Assembly (NCBI GenBank): GCA_021153285.1
Contig: JAGKTT010000004.1
Coordinates: 34,552-98,551 of the forward strand
Reading direction: 5' to 3'
DNA length: 64,000 nucleotides
Origin: Bacteroidia bacterium
GTDB lineage: Bacteria; Bacteroidota; Bacteroidia; Bacteroidales; UBA932
How positions within the stretch are numbered: the first letter of the stretch is position 1; each line of letters opens with the position of its first letter. The notes below the pieces were generated by a model that had not been told where the DNA came from, searched no databases, and was given only the letters and a program-made list of their open reading frames with translations. Below, piece by piece: positions 36,124 through 46,119 of the stretch. Position numbers and translations under genes: made by a program.

Positions 36124-36131
36124 TATATTTG
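36124..36131 (+). promoter_or_regulatory. Bacteroidota -7 element of the AraC gene; decides its start
   Basis: TATATTTG overlaps an upstream in-frame ATG at 36121. If this is the promoter, that ATG is not transcribed, and the ATG at 36157 is the true start. Confidence 0.5.
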
Positions 36132-36156
36132 TAAGCAAAATAATAATACGAGCATT

Positions 36157-37035
36157 ATGGCAAAGGTACTGACGGAAATAACAAGGCTTTCAGAGAAGGA
36201 TTGTTTCTATATTGTAGAGCGTCATAAGACTGAGTTTACATATCCCCTTCATCAGCATAAGGAATTTGAGCTGAATTTTATAGAAAACGGCAAGGGAGTC
36301 CGCAGAATCGTTGGTGACAGCGTAGAGGAGATCGGTGATTATGAGCTGGTTCTGATAGGAGGAGAGGATCTGGAGCACGTGTGGGAGCAGGGAAGATGCA
36401 AGTCCAAGGATATCAGGGAAATCACCATTCAGTTTTCGTCTGATATATTTGGTTCGGATCTTTTGTCCAAGAATCAGTTCGCCTCGATCAGAAGAATGCT
36501 CAGAAGGGCAGAGCACGGGCTGGTATTCTCCTTATCTTCGATAATGAGAGTCTATTCCACCCTTGATGCGATAGCAAATGAACAGGAGCGCTTCGTGCAG
36601 TTTCTTAAATTTCTATATATTCTTTATGAATTGTCCATATCTGAAGAAGCTCGGGTCCTGGCTTCGAGTTCTTTTGCGCATACGGAGAGAAGTACCGAAA
36701 GCCGCCGTGTTCAGAAAGTAAAGCAATATATCAATGATAATTATGCTAAGCCATTGAAACTGGCTGATTTAGCGGATCTGGTGGGTATGAGTTCCGTGTC
36801 TTTCAGCCGCTTCTTCCGTCAGAGGACCGGACGTACATTGTCGGATTATATAATCGATATACGTCTGGGTTACGCAGCCAGGATGCTGGTGGATTCCACC
36901 AAGAACATCTCTGAAATATGCTACGAATGCGGTTTCAACAATCTCTCGAACTTCAACCGCACATTCAAGGAAAAACGCAATTATACTCCACGTGATTTCA
37001 GGGCAATGTTCAAGAAGAATAAGGTGATTGTTTAA
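36157..37035 (+). CDS. AraC-family transcriptional regulator
   Basis: A 292-residue regulator with an N-terminal cupin-like sensing domain (HKTEFTYPLHQHKEFELNFIENG) and a C-terminal AraC double helix-turn-helix (about 190-290, with LADLVGMSSVSFSRFFRQRTG and ISEICYECGFNNLSNFNRTFK). It sits between the epimerase and the GH5-CE7 gene and is a good candidate to control the mannan locus, probably sensing a small sugar in the cytoplasm. The start at 36157 was preferred over 36121 because a promoter element overlaps the latter. Confidence 0.92.
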   Translation: MAKVLTEITRLSEKDCFYIVERHKTEFTYPLHQHKEFELNFIENGKGVRRIVGDSVEEIGDYELVLIGGEDLEHVWEQGRCKSKDIREITIQFSSDIFGSDLLSKNQFASIRRMLRRAEHGLVFSLSSIMRVYSTLDAIANEQERFVQFLKFLYILYELSISEEARVLASSSFAHTERSTESRRVQKVKQYINDNYAKPLKLADLADLVGMSSVSFSRFFRQRTGRTLSDYIIDIRLGYAARMLVDSTKNISEICYECGFNNLSNFNRTFKEKRNYTPRDFRAMFKKNKVIV

Positions 37036-37062
37036 TTAGTATCATTATTGGATAAATATATA

Positions 37063-37094
37063 TTTGTTTGACTTCGGGTATAATTGTATTTTTG
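37063..37094 (+). promoter_or_regulatory. Candidate promoter of the beta-mannan operon
   Basis: TTTG (37063-37066), 20 bases, then TATTTTTG (37087-37094) is a full match to the Bacteroidota -33/-7 layout, 30 bases before the GH5-CE7 start. A second -7-like TATATTTG lies at 37059-37066. Confidence 0.6.
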
Positions 37095-37124
37095 TGTTAC
37101 CATAATTTTTAGCGCTATAATTAA

Positions 37125-39584
37125 ATGAAATCTACCCGAATTAATTCGATTCTGGCTCTTGTCGCAGCTCTTCTGCTGTGCTCCTGTCAGACTCATAAAC
37201 CGTCTTTCGTAAAGGTGGAAGACGGGCAATTTGTCTGTGAAGACTATCCATCACATTTTGTCGGAACGAATTTCTGGTATGGTGCCATCCTCGCAAGCGA
37301 AGGCCGCGGAGGCGACCGTGCACGTCTTGAAGCCGAACTTGACACGTTGAAGTCGCTCGGAATCACCAATCTGAGGGTGCTTGTGGGTGGTGACGGTCCT
37401 GACGGAATCCCTACCCGTGTGACCCCTAATCTCCAGATCGAGCCGGGTGTATACAATGACACTATCTTCTGGGGCCTTGACTATCTCCTTGCTGAAATGG
37501 GAGAGAGAAATATGAAGGCAGTGCTTTTCCTGAACAATTCCTGGGAGTGGTCCGGAGGATACGGAATGTATCTCGAGTGGGCCGGAGCAGGCAAGTCTCT
37601 TATTCCTGCGGAAGTGGGATATGGCCCTTTTATGGAGTCTGTCTCTCATTTTGTTACCAATGATAAGGCTAAGGAATTGTTCTACAATCACGTACGTCAC
37701 GTGGTAAGCCGTACAAACACCGTTACGGGAAAGCCTTACAAGGATGATCCTGCGATCTTCTCTTGGCAGATCGGCAATGAACCTCGCTGTTTCAGGGCTG
37801 ATGCAGAAGGACAGGATGCGTTCGTGGATTATATGTGGACTACAGCTGCTCTTATCAAGTCCATCGACCCTAATCATATGGTGTCGTCAGGCAGTGAGGG
37901 CAGATGGGGATGCGAAGAAGAAATGGATCTTTTCGAAAGAATCCATTCCTGCCCTGACATCGACTATATGAATATCCATATCTGGCCTTATAACTGGAGC
38001 TGGGTGCGTGAGAAGACTCTCAAGACCAATCTCCCAGTAGCAATTGCCAATACTGACGAATATATAGATGAGCATCTTGAACTTGCCAGAAAGTATGGCA
38101 AGCCTGTGGTTCTCGAGGAGTTCGGCTTCCCTCGTGACGACTTCCAGTTCGCAAAGGGCACTCCGACTACCGCAAGAGATGAATATTACAGACACGTCTT
38201 CGGCCGGATCGTTGAGGCTGCGAAAGAAGACGGAATCTTCGCCGGTCTGAATTTCTGGGGCTGGGGAGGACTTGCAAACCAGTCCGAGACCAATCTCTAC
38301 TGGCAGCCGGGAGATGACTATTGTGGAGATCCGGGCCAGGAACAGCAGGGACTCAATTCTGTCTATGTCAGCGATGCATCCACAATCGCAATCATCAAGG
38401 AGGCTACAGATGCCATTGCCAAGGCATTGCTTCCGGATGCATCTTTCGATCTTGAGGCCAATGTCGGAATATACGAAGGTGATGCTCCCTTCACCGTTAA
38501 AGTGAATTGTGAGGCTGGAGCGGAGGAATCCCTTGAACTTGAAATCAATACGGATCTCGGAGAATATGTGGGAACCTATTCATATCCTTTCAATGTAAGC
38601 CTTGAGCCAGGTTTCTACAAGGCTGTTCTTTATCAGAAGGCTGTGGATGGCAGCAAAGTGGAGATGGACCGCACTAATCTCGGATTCAATCCTGAACAGG
38701 TCATTTCAGGTCAGGACAAACAGCCTGATTTCGATTCATTCTGGGCCGAGACTCTTGCAAAACTTGCTGAAGTGGAAATAGATCCTAAGTTCACCTTGTT
38801 GAAGGAACATTCGAATGAAGTAAGACAAGCTTACCGCGTGGAGATGAAATCCTTCGGTGGCGAGACTGTAAGCGGACTTCTTTATGTCCCTGTAGCTGAT
38901 GGAAAGTATCCTGCAATGATTTCATATATGGGATATGGCAGCGAAGTATGGTATGCCGATCCTTCTTCGAAGCCTCAGATGATAGAGTTTATGCTCTGCG
39001 TCCGTAATCAGGCCTTCAACAGAAAGCCGGGTGAAAAGGATGACTGGTGCACAAGAGGACTCGAGGATAAGGAGAAATATTACTATCGCGGTGCCTTTGC
39101 CGATGCTGTGAGGGCGATTGACTTTGTATGCTCATTGGAAAAGACAGATACAGACCGCGTCTTTGCAAATGGCGAGAGTCAGGGAGGTGCACTTACTCTG
39201 GCGGCAGCCTCATTGGACGGACGATTGAAGGCAATCGCACCGTCAGCTCCGTTCCTTTGCGATTATCCTGATTATTTCGCCCTTGTGGATTGGCCTGGAA
39301 ACTGGTTCGAGGACGCAGCTCGGGAAAAAGGTATTTCAAAGGAGGATATGTTCAGGACTTTGAGCTATTTCGATATCAAGAACTTCACCGACAGGATCCA
39401 GTGTCCTGTGATAATGGCCATCGGACTTCAGGATGATGTCTGCCCTCCGCATACGAATTTTGCGGGATACAATCATATCCGCACTGAAAAATCCTGGATC
39501 TGCTACCCGGAGGCCTTCCACAATGTATGGCAGCAGGAGGGATGGCCGATAGCTAAGGAAGATTTCTTTGAAAAATACATATAG
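37125..39584 (+). CDS. GH5_7 beta-mannanase fused to a CE7 acetylesterase, lipoprotein
   Basis: An 819-residue lipoprotein (LLCSCQTHK). Residues about 28-425 are a GH5 subfamily 7-like endo-beta-1,4-mannanase with acid/base Glu219 in IGNEPRC and nucleophile Glu332 in LEEFGF. A linker or Ig-like segment follows (about 430-510). Residues about 515-819 are a CE7-type alpha/beta-hydrolase (acetyl xylan esterase / cephalosporin-C deacetylase type) with nucleophile Ser685 in GESQGG, Asp in GLQDDVCPP and a terminal His in EAFHNV. The fusion would cut the mannan chain and remove its O-acetyl groups. It is the first gene of the mannan operon. Domain calls are secure; the substrate is inferred from context. 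Confidence 0.9.
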   Translation: MKSTRINSILALVAALLLCSCQTHKPSFVKVEDGQFVCEDYPSHFVGTNFWYGAILASEGRGGDRARLEAELDTLKSLGITNLRVLVGGDGPDGIPTRVTPNLQIEPGVYNDTIFWGLDYLLAEMGERNMKAVLFLNNSWEWSGGYGMYLEWAGAGKSLIPAEVGYGPFMESVSHFVTNDKAKELFYNHVRHVVSRTNTVTGKPYKDDPAIFSWQIGNEPRCFRADAEGQDAFVDYMWTTAALIKSIDPNHMVSSGSEGRWGCEEEMDLFERIHSCPDIDYMNIHIWPYNWSWVREKTLKTNLPVAIANTDEYIDEHLELARKYGKPVVLEEFGFPRDDFQFAKGTPTTARDEYYRHVFGRIVEAAKEDGIFAGLNFWGWGGLANQSETNLYWQPGDDYCGDPGQEQQGLNSVYVSDASTIAIIKEATDAIAKALLPDASFDLEANVGIYEGDAPFTVKVNCEAGAEESLELEINTDLGEYVGTYSYPFNVSLEPGFYKAVLYQKAVDGSKVEMDRTNLGFNPEQVISGQDKQPDFDSFWAETLAKLAEVEIDPKFTLLKEHSNEVRQAYRVEMKSFGGETVSGLLYVPVADGKYPAMISYMGYGSEVWYADPSSKPQMIEFMLCVRNQAFNRKPGEKDDWCTRGLEDKEKYYYRGAFADAVRAIDFVCSLEKTDTDRVFANGESQGGALTLAAASLDGRLKAIAPSAPFLCDYPDYFALVDWPGNWFEDAAREKGISKEDMFRTLSYFDIKNFTDRIQCPVIMAIGLQDDVCPPHTNFAGYNHIRTEKSWICYPEAFHNVWQQEGWPIAKEDFFEKYI

Positions 39585-39585
39585 T

Positions 39586-39612
39586 GTCATTTCGAGCTTG
39601 TCGAGAAATCTC
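39586..39612 (+). repeat. Dispersed repeat of the GTCATTTCGA...TCGAGAAATCTC type
   Basis: An imperfect palindrome right after the GH5-CE7 stop and 40 bases before the susC start. It resembles short dispersed repeats common in Bacteroidota intergenic DNA, and is related in layout to the repeats at 49932 and 51538. Confidence 0.55.
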
Positions 39613-39651
39613 ACACAACATACATATTTATTAACACTAAATTCAGTACTA

Positions 39652-42600
39652 ATGAAAAGTAAACTATTTACTTGCTTGGCGATGCTCTTTCTGAGCTTCT
39701 CGCTGATGGCACAGACCAAACAGGTCAGCGGTACAGTCGTTGACGAGGTGGGTCCTGTGGCAGGTGCGAGCGTCATTGAGAAAGGTACCCAGAACGGTGC
39801 CGTTACAGATCTGGATGGAAAATGGGCATTGAGCGTCCGTCAGGGTGCGACAATCGTCATTTCTTCCATCGGTTACAAGGATGTAGAGCTTCTCGTAGGC
39901 AGCCAGAATGTCTATAATGCAACTCTGCAGGAAGACAAACAGCTTTTGGATGAAGTCGTAGTCGTAGGTTACGGTACGATGAAGAGAAGTGACCTTTCAG
40001 GTTCATCTGTTTCGATGACCGAAGAATCCATCAAGGGTTCTATCGTATCATCACTTGACCAGACTCTCCAGGGTCGTGCAGCCGGTGTGACCGCTGTTCA
40101 GACTTCAGGAGCTCCTGGTTCATCATCATCAATCCGTGTCCGCGGACAGGCTACCATCAACGCCAATGCGGAACCTCTTTACGTGATCGATGGTGTAATC
40201 GTTCAGGGTAACGGTTCTTCAGGATCGTCTTTCGGTCTTGGTGATGCGCTCGGAAACGGTACAGTTTCTACAATTTCTCCACTTTCTACCATCAACCCTG
40301 CCGATATCGTAAGCATGGAGATCCTCAAGGATGCTTCTGCTACAGCAATCTACGGTGCTCAGGGTGCAAACGGTGTAATCCTCATCACTACCAAGCGTGG
40401 TAAGGCTGGTGAGGCTAAGTTCACTTACGACGGTATGTTCGCTGTTTCTCAGCAGAACCGCCGTGTGGATATGATGAATCTCCGTGAATATGCAGAGTTC
40501 TACAATGAACTCGTTTCTATCGGTGAGATTTACAATGCCAATGCTTATTATGCAGATCCTTCAATCCTCGGAGTCGGTACAAACTGGCAGGATGCTATCT
40601 TCCAGACTGCTCTCCAGCATCAGCACCAGATTTCCGCTTCAGGTGGTACAGACAAGGTTCAGTACTATGTTTCAGGATCTTATATGGATCAGGAGGGTAC
40701 CATCATCGGTTCTAACTTCGAGCGTTTCAGCGTAAGAACAAACCTCGACGCACAACTCAAGAAGTGGCTCAAGCTCGGTGTGAACGCTACATACTCAAAC
40801 ACAGTCGATGACCTTAAGCTTGCAGACGGTGAGGCCGGTATCGTGTTCTCATCACTCACTTCACTTCCTGACATTCCTATCTATGATGCTGACGGAAACT
40901 TCACTTCTGAAGTACGTGAAGGCCTTGGAGCACGCGTCAACCCTATCGCAATGGCTATGATGGATGATATCATCCTCAAGCGTCAGAAGCTTACAGGTAA
41001 TATCTTCGCTGATGTGACTCCAATCAAGAACCTTACATGGCATACAGAACTCGGTTTTGACATAAGCCACAGCAAGTCTGAGACATACGAGCCAATGGTG
41101 GACCTCGGAAACTGGCAGCGTGGTAACAATGAGACCAGATGGCAGAACAACACCAATCTTTACTGGCAGCTCAAGAACTACCTCACATACTCAAACCAGT
41201 GGGGCAAGCACAATGTGACTGCAATGGTCGGACAGGAAATGTGGGAGTCAAGCTGGGAATTCATGAGTGTTTATAACACCAAGCTTCCTTCGGACGATGT
41301 TCACAATCCTTCACTCGGTGCAGGTACTCCTACCATCGGTACAGGTTTCGGCAGCGCGGCTATGGCTTCAGTCTTCACCCGTGAGACTTACAACTATGAT
41401 GACAGATACTATCTGACTTATACATACCGTTATGACGGTTCTTCAAACTTCGGTCCTGAGAACCGTTGGGCAGGATTCCACTCATTAGCAGGATCTTGGA
41501 GATTCACAAACGAGAAGTGGATGGAGAACCTCGAGTGGTGGAGCAACGGTAAACTTCGTCTCGGATGGGGACAGACAGGTAACTCTAACATCGGTGGTTA
41601 TGCCTGGGGATCTTCTATCAGCCCTATGGACTCTGCTCTCGGAGCAGGTTATCGTCCTGCAAACATCGCAAATACTGCAGTTAAGTGGGAATCACAGACT
41701 CAGTGGAATTTCGGTCTCGATCTCGGATTCTTCAATGATAAGTTGAATCTTACAGTGGATCTTTACCAGAAGGTATCAGAGAATATGCTCATGTCTATGC
41801 AGCTTCCTTCATATATGGGTACCCAGGGTAACGGTTCATCAGTTCTCTCAGCTCCTAAGGGTAACTATGGAAGCATCGAAAACAAGGGTCTTGAAATCAC
41901 TCTCGACGCTCATCCGTTCACAGGTGAATTCCAGTGGGACAGCAACTTCCAGATCTCTTTCAACCGCAACACCCTCAAGGCTCTCAGCGGTACTACAGCT
42001 GCCAGCATCATAGGTTATGGTCAGTGGTCAGATATAGTTTGTGTATCGGAAATCGGAAAGCCTCTCTATAATTTCTATGGTTATGAAGTGATTGGAGTTT
42101 ACGAGGATCTTCAGGATCTGGAGGAGTCTCCTAAGACTGCCAAGCATCCGCAGAACGGTGTTTATAACCGTGCTAACACAGTGTGGGTGGGAGACCTCAA
42201 GTTCAGAGATGTCAATGAAGATGGCAAGATCGATGATCAGGACCGTACAGACATCGGTAGCCCGCTTCCTAAGTTCACTTTCGGATGGAACAATACATTC
42301 CGTTACAAGAATTTCGACCTCAATATCTTCCTCAATGGATCATACGGCAACAAGGTTCTCAATTACAGCCTTATGAACGGTCCTTCAGGCGGTCTTGCTT
42401 CAATGAGATCAGCATGGGTGAATCAGAATGCTTCAGCTATCAAGGATAGAGCTCAGATCGTTCCTATCGTTTCGGATAATGTATATGAAGGCGGTAATTG
42501 GTATGATGACATTACTAATATCAAGGTTGCTAACAGCGGTACAATGACTCCACGTCCTACTCTTAACGACCCTAACGACAATGACCGTATGAGTTCACGT

Positions 42601-42864
42601 TATGTAGAGGACGGATCATATCTCCGTATCAAGAATATCACTCTCGGATATACATTCCCTAAGAAGTGGATGCAGAAGGCTCATTTCGACAATATCCGTG
42701 TTTACTGCAACATCCAGAACCTCTATACTTTCACTAAGTATTCAGGATATGACCCAGAGGTCGGTGCTTCAACACAGGATGCAACAGGATATGCATACGG
42801 TGTGGATAATGGCCGTTATCCTTCTCCTACAACATATTCATTCGGTGTAAGCCTTACATTCTAA
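39652..42864 (+). CDS. SusC-like TonB-linked outer-membrane mannan-oligosaccharide importer
   Basis: A 1070-residue SusC/RagA-family transporter: signal peptide ending SLMAQ, CarboxypepD_reg-like domain (about 25-95), TonB-box-like EVVVVGYGT, a plug with GVTAVQTSGAPGSSSSIRVRG and LKDASATAIYGAQGANGVIL, and a long barrel ending in SFGVSLTF. The ATG at 39652 begins the signal peptide; an earlier in-frame ATG at 39568 lies inside the previous gene and the repeat. The susD gene follows after 19 bases. With the surrounding mannanases it should import beta-manno-oligosaccharides. Confidence 0.95.
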   Translation: MKSKLFTCLAMLFLSFSLMAQTKQVSGTVVDEVGPVAGASVIEKGTQNGAVTDLDGKWALSVRQGATIVISSIGYKDVELLVGSQNVYNATLQEDKQLLDEVVVVGYGTMKRSDLSGSSVSMTEESIKGSIVSSLDQTLQGRAAGVTAVQTSGAPGSSSSIRVRGQATINANAEPLYVIDGVIVQGNGSSGSSFGLGDALGNGTVSTISPLSTINPADIVSMEILKDASATAIYGAQGANGVILITTKRGKAGEAKFTYDGMFAVSQQNRRVDMMNLREYAEFYNELVSIGEIYNANAYYADPSILGVGTNWQDAIFQTALQHQHQISASGGTDKVQYYVSGSYMDQEGTIIGSNFERFSVRTNLDAQLKKWLKLGVNATYSNTVDDLKLADGEAGIVFSSLTSLPDIPIYDADGNFTSEVREGLGARVNPIAMAMMDDIILKRQKLTGNIFADVTPIKNLTWHTELGFDISHSKSETYEPMVDLGNWQRGNNETRWQNNTNLYWQLKNYLTYSNQWGKHNVTAMVGQEMWESSWEFMSVYNTKLPSDDVHNPSLGAGTPTIGTGFGSAAMASVFTRETYNYDDRYYLTYTYRYDGSSNFGPENRWAGFHSLAGSWRFTNEKWMENLEWWSNGKLRLGWGQTGNSNIGGYAWGSSISPMDSALGAGYRPANIANTAVKWESQTQWNFGLDLGFFNDKLNLTVDLYQKVSENMLMSMQLPSYMGTQGNGSSVLSAPKGNYGSIENKGLEITLDAHPFTGEFQWDSNFQISFNRNTLKALSGTTAASIIGYGQWSDIVCVSEIGKPLYNFYGYEVIGVYEDLQDLEESPKTAKHPQNGVYNRANTVWVGDLKFRDVNEDGKIDDQDRTDIGSPLPKFTFGWNNTFRYKNFDLNIFLNGSYGNKVLNYSLMNGPSGGLASMRSAWVNQNASAIKDRAQIVPIVSDNVYEGGNWYDDITNIKVANSGTMTPRPTLNDPNDNDRMSSRYVEDGSYLRIKNITLGYTFPKKWMQKAHFDNIRVYCNIQNLYTFTKYSGYDPEVGASTQDATGYAYGVDNGRYPSPTTYSFGVSLTF

Positions 42865-42883
42865 TCCTTAAAGAACGCAGAAT

Positions 42884-44791
42884 ATGAAAATCAATAATAT
42901 ATTGAAAGGTGCGATGGTTGGTGTCCTTGCTTTGGGCTTGGCTTCTTGTCAGGATTTCCTCAACCGTCCTACTGAAGACAATTACAACGTCGATAATTTC
43001 TACAAGAACGACGAGCAGGTAGAGCAGGGAGTGAATTATCTCTACAACTCTCCTTGGTACGATTTCCAGCGTGCCTTCATCAAGATCGGTGAGGTTATGT
43101 CAGGAAACATGTACTGGGGTTCTTCTCCATACCTTACTTTCACAACCAACGGAACAGACCAAGACCTTGTAAATATGTCATATTCACTTTGGTCAGTTAA
43201 TGCTCATGCCAATACCGTAATCACCAATATCCTGAATTCGGAAGGCCCTTCACAGGCTGCAAAGAACAAGGCAATCGGTGAGGCCCTTACATGGAAGGCA
43301 ATGGCTTATTTCTATATGGTAAGAACCTTTGGCGAGGTTCCGATTGTTCACGATAATAATGCTATCCTTACCGAAGGTACTTACAATGAACTCTACAAAG
43401 CTGACAGAGCAAGTGTATATGAGTATATCATCATGACTCTTGAGAAAGCTATGGAACTCCTTCCTAAGCAGACTTCAGGATGGAACGGACGTATCGACTA
43501 TTATTCAGCTGAGGCTCTTCTCGCAAAGGTTTACCTGACAAGAGCAGGTCTTCCAAGAAACGGTGAGGAGCAGGGTGATATCAGTTCTGAAGAAGCAAAG
43601 TCAGACCTTGTGAAGGCTGCGCAGCTTTCAGAGGATGTGATTATGAACTCCGGACGTACTCTTACACCTGTATTTTCTGATATTTTCCGCCTTTCACCAG
43701 CAGTACATAATGCAACAGGTGAGAGCCTGATTTCTTGGCAGTGGGAGTGTTCGTCGGGAAGATGGACTTCACAGAACACTCTTCAGTCTGACATCACTTT
43801 CGAGGGATTCAGCGAGTTCGGTGACCTCTGGGGTGGCTGGCAGGGTCCTTCATACGACCTCGCCCTCGCTTTCGGCGTAGATCCTGTAAATGGTCCTGCG
43901 GGTCTTGTGAACGAGAAAGATACCCGTCGTAAGGCTACAATGATGATGGCTGGCGATTTCTATGAGTATTTCTGGACTACAAGAAAGACCAAGGTTGACT
44001 CTAAAAACGGTTTCAATTATCTCTATTTCCTTTATGCCGGTGATACAGATTATGCTCCTTACGGTTTCCCCGCACAGTTCGAAGGCCCTTGTGGAATGCA
44101 GTGCGTGAAGCATCTCTTTGGCGACGGTGCCGACCATGAGGCTGCTACCGGAGTTTCAGCTGCAAGAATGTCTTATCAGCTTCCTACTCACCTTCTTCGT
44201 ATGGGTGACGTTTATCTCATCGCAGCAGAGGCAAACCTTCTTGCTGGTGATGCAGGAAAAGCACTCAACTATGTGAATGCAGTCCGTATGCGTGCTGGAG
44301 CTGATGCCCTTGGAAATGTTACATTCGAAGATATCTGGAAAGAACGTCGTCTCGAACTTGCTTTCGAGGGTGACCGCTGGTATGACTATGTTCGTCTTGC
44401 ATACTACGATAAAGCAAAGGCGATGGCAGATCTCAGAGCTCAGAAGATGAATCAGGTGTTTAACTATGATACCGCCTGCAAGAATTACTGGTATACCGGT
44501 TGTGGTGGAACACTTGAGAATGTGCCTGAGGATCTTACAGCATTCAATCCGTCAAATGCAGAGTGGAGGACAACAGGATACTATAATGATAATGGAGATG
44601 ATCAGCCTGTAAAGTATAATGAAAGAACTGTAGATAACAAAGGAGGAGTTATTAATCCGGATAGATATGATTATGTAAACGAGACTATCTTCACTCTTCC
44701 TCTCCCTTCTGAGGACGTTGTGTTCAATCCACATCTTCTTGATCCTGCACAGCCAATCGATGTACGTGCAGAATATGCATATAACTTCTAA
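42884..44791 (+). CDS. SusD-like surface glycan-binding lipoprotein
   Basis: A 635-residue SusD/RagB lipoprotein, longer than the first SusD in this window. The lipobox is LASC with Cys22, followed by QDFLNRPTEDNY. Typical SusD parts are seen: LTWKAMAYFYMVRTFGEVP, HLLRMGDVYLIAAEANLLAG and RRLELAFEGDRWYDYVRL. The stop overlaps the ATG of the next gene (TAATG). It partners with the preceding SusC. Confidence 0.95.
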   Translation: MKINNILKGAMVGVLALGLASCQDFLNRPTEDNYNVDNFYKNDEQVEQGVNYLYNSPWYDFQRAFIKIGEVMSGNMYWGSSPYLTFTTNGTDQDLVNMSYSLWSVNAHANTVITNILNSEGPSQAAKNKAIGEALTWKAMAYFYMVRTFGEVPIVHDNNAILTEGTYNELYKADRASVYEYIIMTLEKAMELLPKQTSGWNGRIDYYSAEALLAKVYLTRAGLPRNGEEQGDISSEEAKSDLVKAAQLSEDVIMNSGRTLTPVFSDIFRLSPAVHNATGESLISWQWECSSGRWTSQNTLQSDITFEGFSEFGDLWGGWQGPSYDLALAFGVDPVNGPAGLVNEKDTRRKATMMMAGDFYEYFWTTRKTKVDSKNGFNYLYFLYAGDTDYAPYGFPAQFEGPCGMQCVKHLFGDGADHEAATGVSAARMSYQLPTHLLRMGDVYLIAAEANLLAGDAGKALNYVNAVRMRAGADALGNVTFEDIWKERRLELAFEGDRWYDYVRLAYYDKAKAMADLRAQKMNQVFNYDTACKNYWYTGCGGTLENVPEDLTAFNPSNAEWRTTGYYNDNGDDQPVKYNERTVDNKGGVINPDRYDYVNETIFTLPLPSEDVVFNPHLLDPAQPIDVRAEYAYNF

Positions 44792-46095
44792 TGGATACGA
44801 ATATGAAAAGATATATTAAAAACATAATGCTTCTTGCTGCAGCAGTGCTGGGCTTTGCATCTTGCGAGGACTATCCTGATGCATTCGAGCTTGCAGATGG
44901 AGTGCCTACCGTACATTATGTAAGGTATGCTGACCGTGATGTGCTCATCGAGCAGGCTTATATGAGTGAAGTGGTATGCTTTGTGGGTGAAAACCTCTGC
45001 AGCGTACGCGAGCTCTTCTTCAATGACCAGAAAGCTGTCCTGAATACAAGTTTTATCACAGAGAACACTCTCGTGGCTGCCGTTCCGGGCAATCTTCCTG
45101 CTATAAAGACTGACAAGGTGTATATGATCACAAAGGGACAGGATACAGTGTCTGTAGATTTCAAGGTGATGCTTCCTGCTCCTCAGATCAAGTCAATGTC
45201 TTGCGAATTCCAGCAGCCTGGTACAGATGTTACTGTATATGGTAACTATTTCGTAGAGCCTATGACTGTCACTTTCGAGGATGGAAACGGTGCTGCGGTG
45301 ACATCGTTCAAGAGCGTATCCATGACCGAGGCTACATTCACTATCCCGGCTGATGCAAAGCCAGGTAAGATCAGAGTCGAGACAGAGTCAGGCCTCAGCC
45401 GCTCTCCATTCTCGTACTATGACTTCTGCGACGGTCTCATCACAGACTTCGACGGAACCACAGACATCGTTCCTCAGGGATGGAACTTCTCCGGAACCTA
45501 CAGCTCTGAAGGCGGTATCCTCGGCAACTATGTAGAGCTCAAGAGTGCTACAGCTATGACTCCGGACGGAGCGTGGAACGAGGACTTCAAGATCGACTTC
45601 TGGTGCGGTACCTGGGACGGAGATCCTATGGATAATATGTCAGGCCCTGGTGTTCCGATCTGCAACATCATCGACTTCACAAACTGGCAGAATATGGCCC
45701 TCAAGTTCGAGCTTTACATCCCATCAAGCAATCCTTGGATGGCAGGTGCAATGCAGCTGATCTTCTGTAGCTCGGACAAGGCAGCAAACGACTCTTGGCA
45801 GAACAATACATTCGTCCACACTTCATCTACAGACGGTGGTCTTGACCTCTGCCGCGGACTCTATCGTCCTTGGGAGGCTACAGGCTCGTTCGACACAGGT
45901 GACAAGTGGATCACTGTGACAGTTCCGTTCTCAGAGTTCACATACAATGCTGACGGTACTTCAGGTGCGGTTCCTCTCTCTAAGCCTGAGGACTTCGCTA
46001 CATTCGTGATCTGGCCTTGGTCAGGTGGTGTCATCGGTACAGAGTGTACTCCTGTATTCAGAATCGACAACCTTCGTGCAGTTCCTGCTAAATAA
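44791..46095 (+). CDS. Surface glycan-binding protein (IPT/TIG plus SGBP-B-like C-terminal domain)
   Basis: A 434-residue lipoprotein (FASCEDYPDAF). IPT/TIG-like domains cover about 40-210 and the C-terminal 220 residues (from DFDGTTDIVPQGWNFSG) resemble the glycan-binding domain of SGBP-B proteins in xyloglucan and mannan PULs. It should hold the polysaccharide at the cell surface. Translation may begin at the ATG overlapping the SusD stop or at the ATG four codons later (44803), which starts MKRYIKN and gives a more typical signal peptide. Confidence 0.85.
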   Translation: MDTNMKRYIKNIMLLAAAVLGFASCEDYPDAFELADGVPTVHYVRYADRDVLIEQAYMSEVVCFVGENLCSVRELFFNDQKAVLNTSFITENTLVAAVPGNLPAIKTDKVYMITKGQDTVSVDFKVMLPAPQIKSMSCEFQQPGTDVTVYGNYFVEPMTVTFEDGNGAAVTSFKSVSMTEATFTIPADAKPGKIRVETESGLSRSPFSYYDFCDGLITDFDGTTDIVPQGWNFSGTYSSEGGILGNYVELKSATAMTPDGAWNEDFKIDFWCGTWDGDPMDNMSGPGVPICNIIDFTNWQNMALKFELYIPSSNPWMAGAMQLIFCSSDKAANDSWQNNTFVHTSSTDGGLDLCRGLYRPWEATGSFDTGDKWITVTVPFSEFTYNADGTSGAVPLSKPEDFATFVIWPWSGGVIGTECTPVFRIDNLRAVPAK

Positions 46096-46119
46096 TTTAA
46101 ATGGGAAGAACTCCGTATT

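Noticed and set aside
36121..36156. Upstream ATG for the AraC gene
   Set aside because: A TATATTTG promoter element overlaps it, so transcription likely begins downstream of it.
39568..39651. Upstream ATG for the second susC
   Set aside because: It overlaps the end of the GH5-CE7 gene and the repeat, and adds 28 residues that are not signal-like before the real signal peptide.
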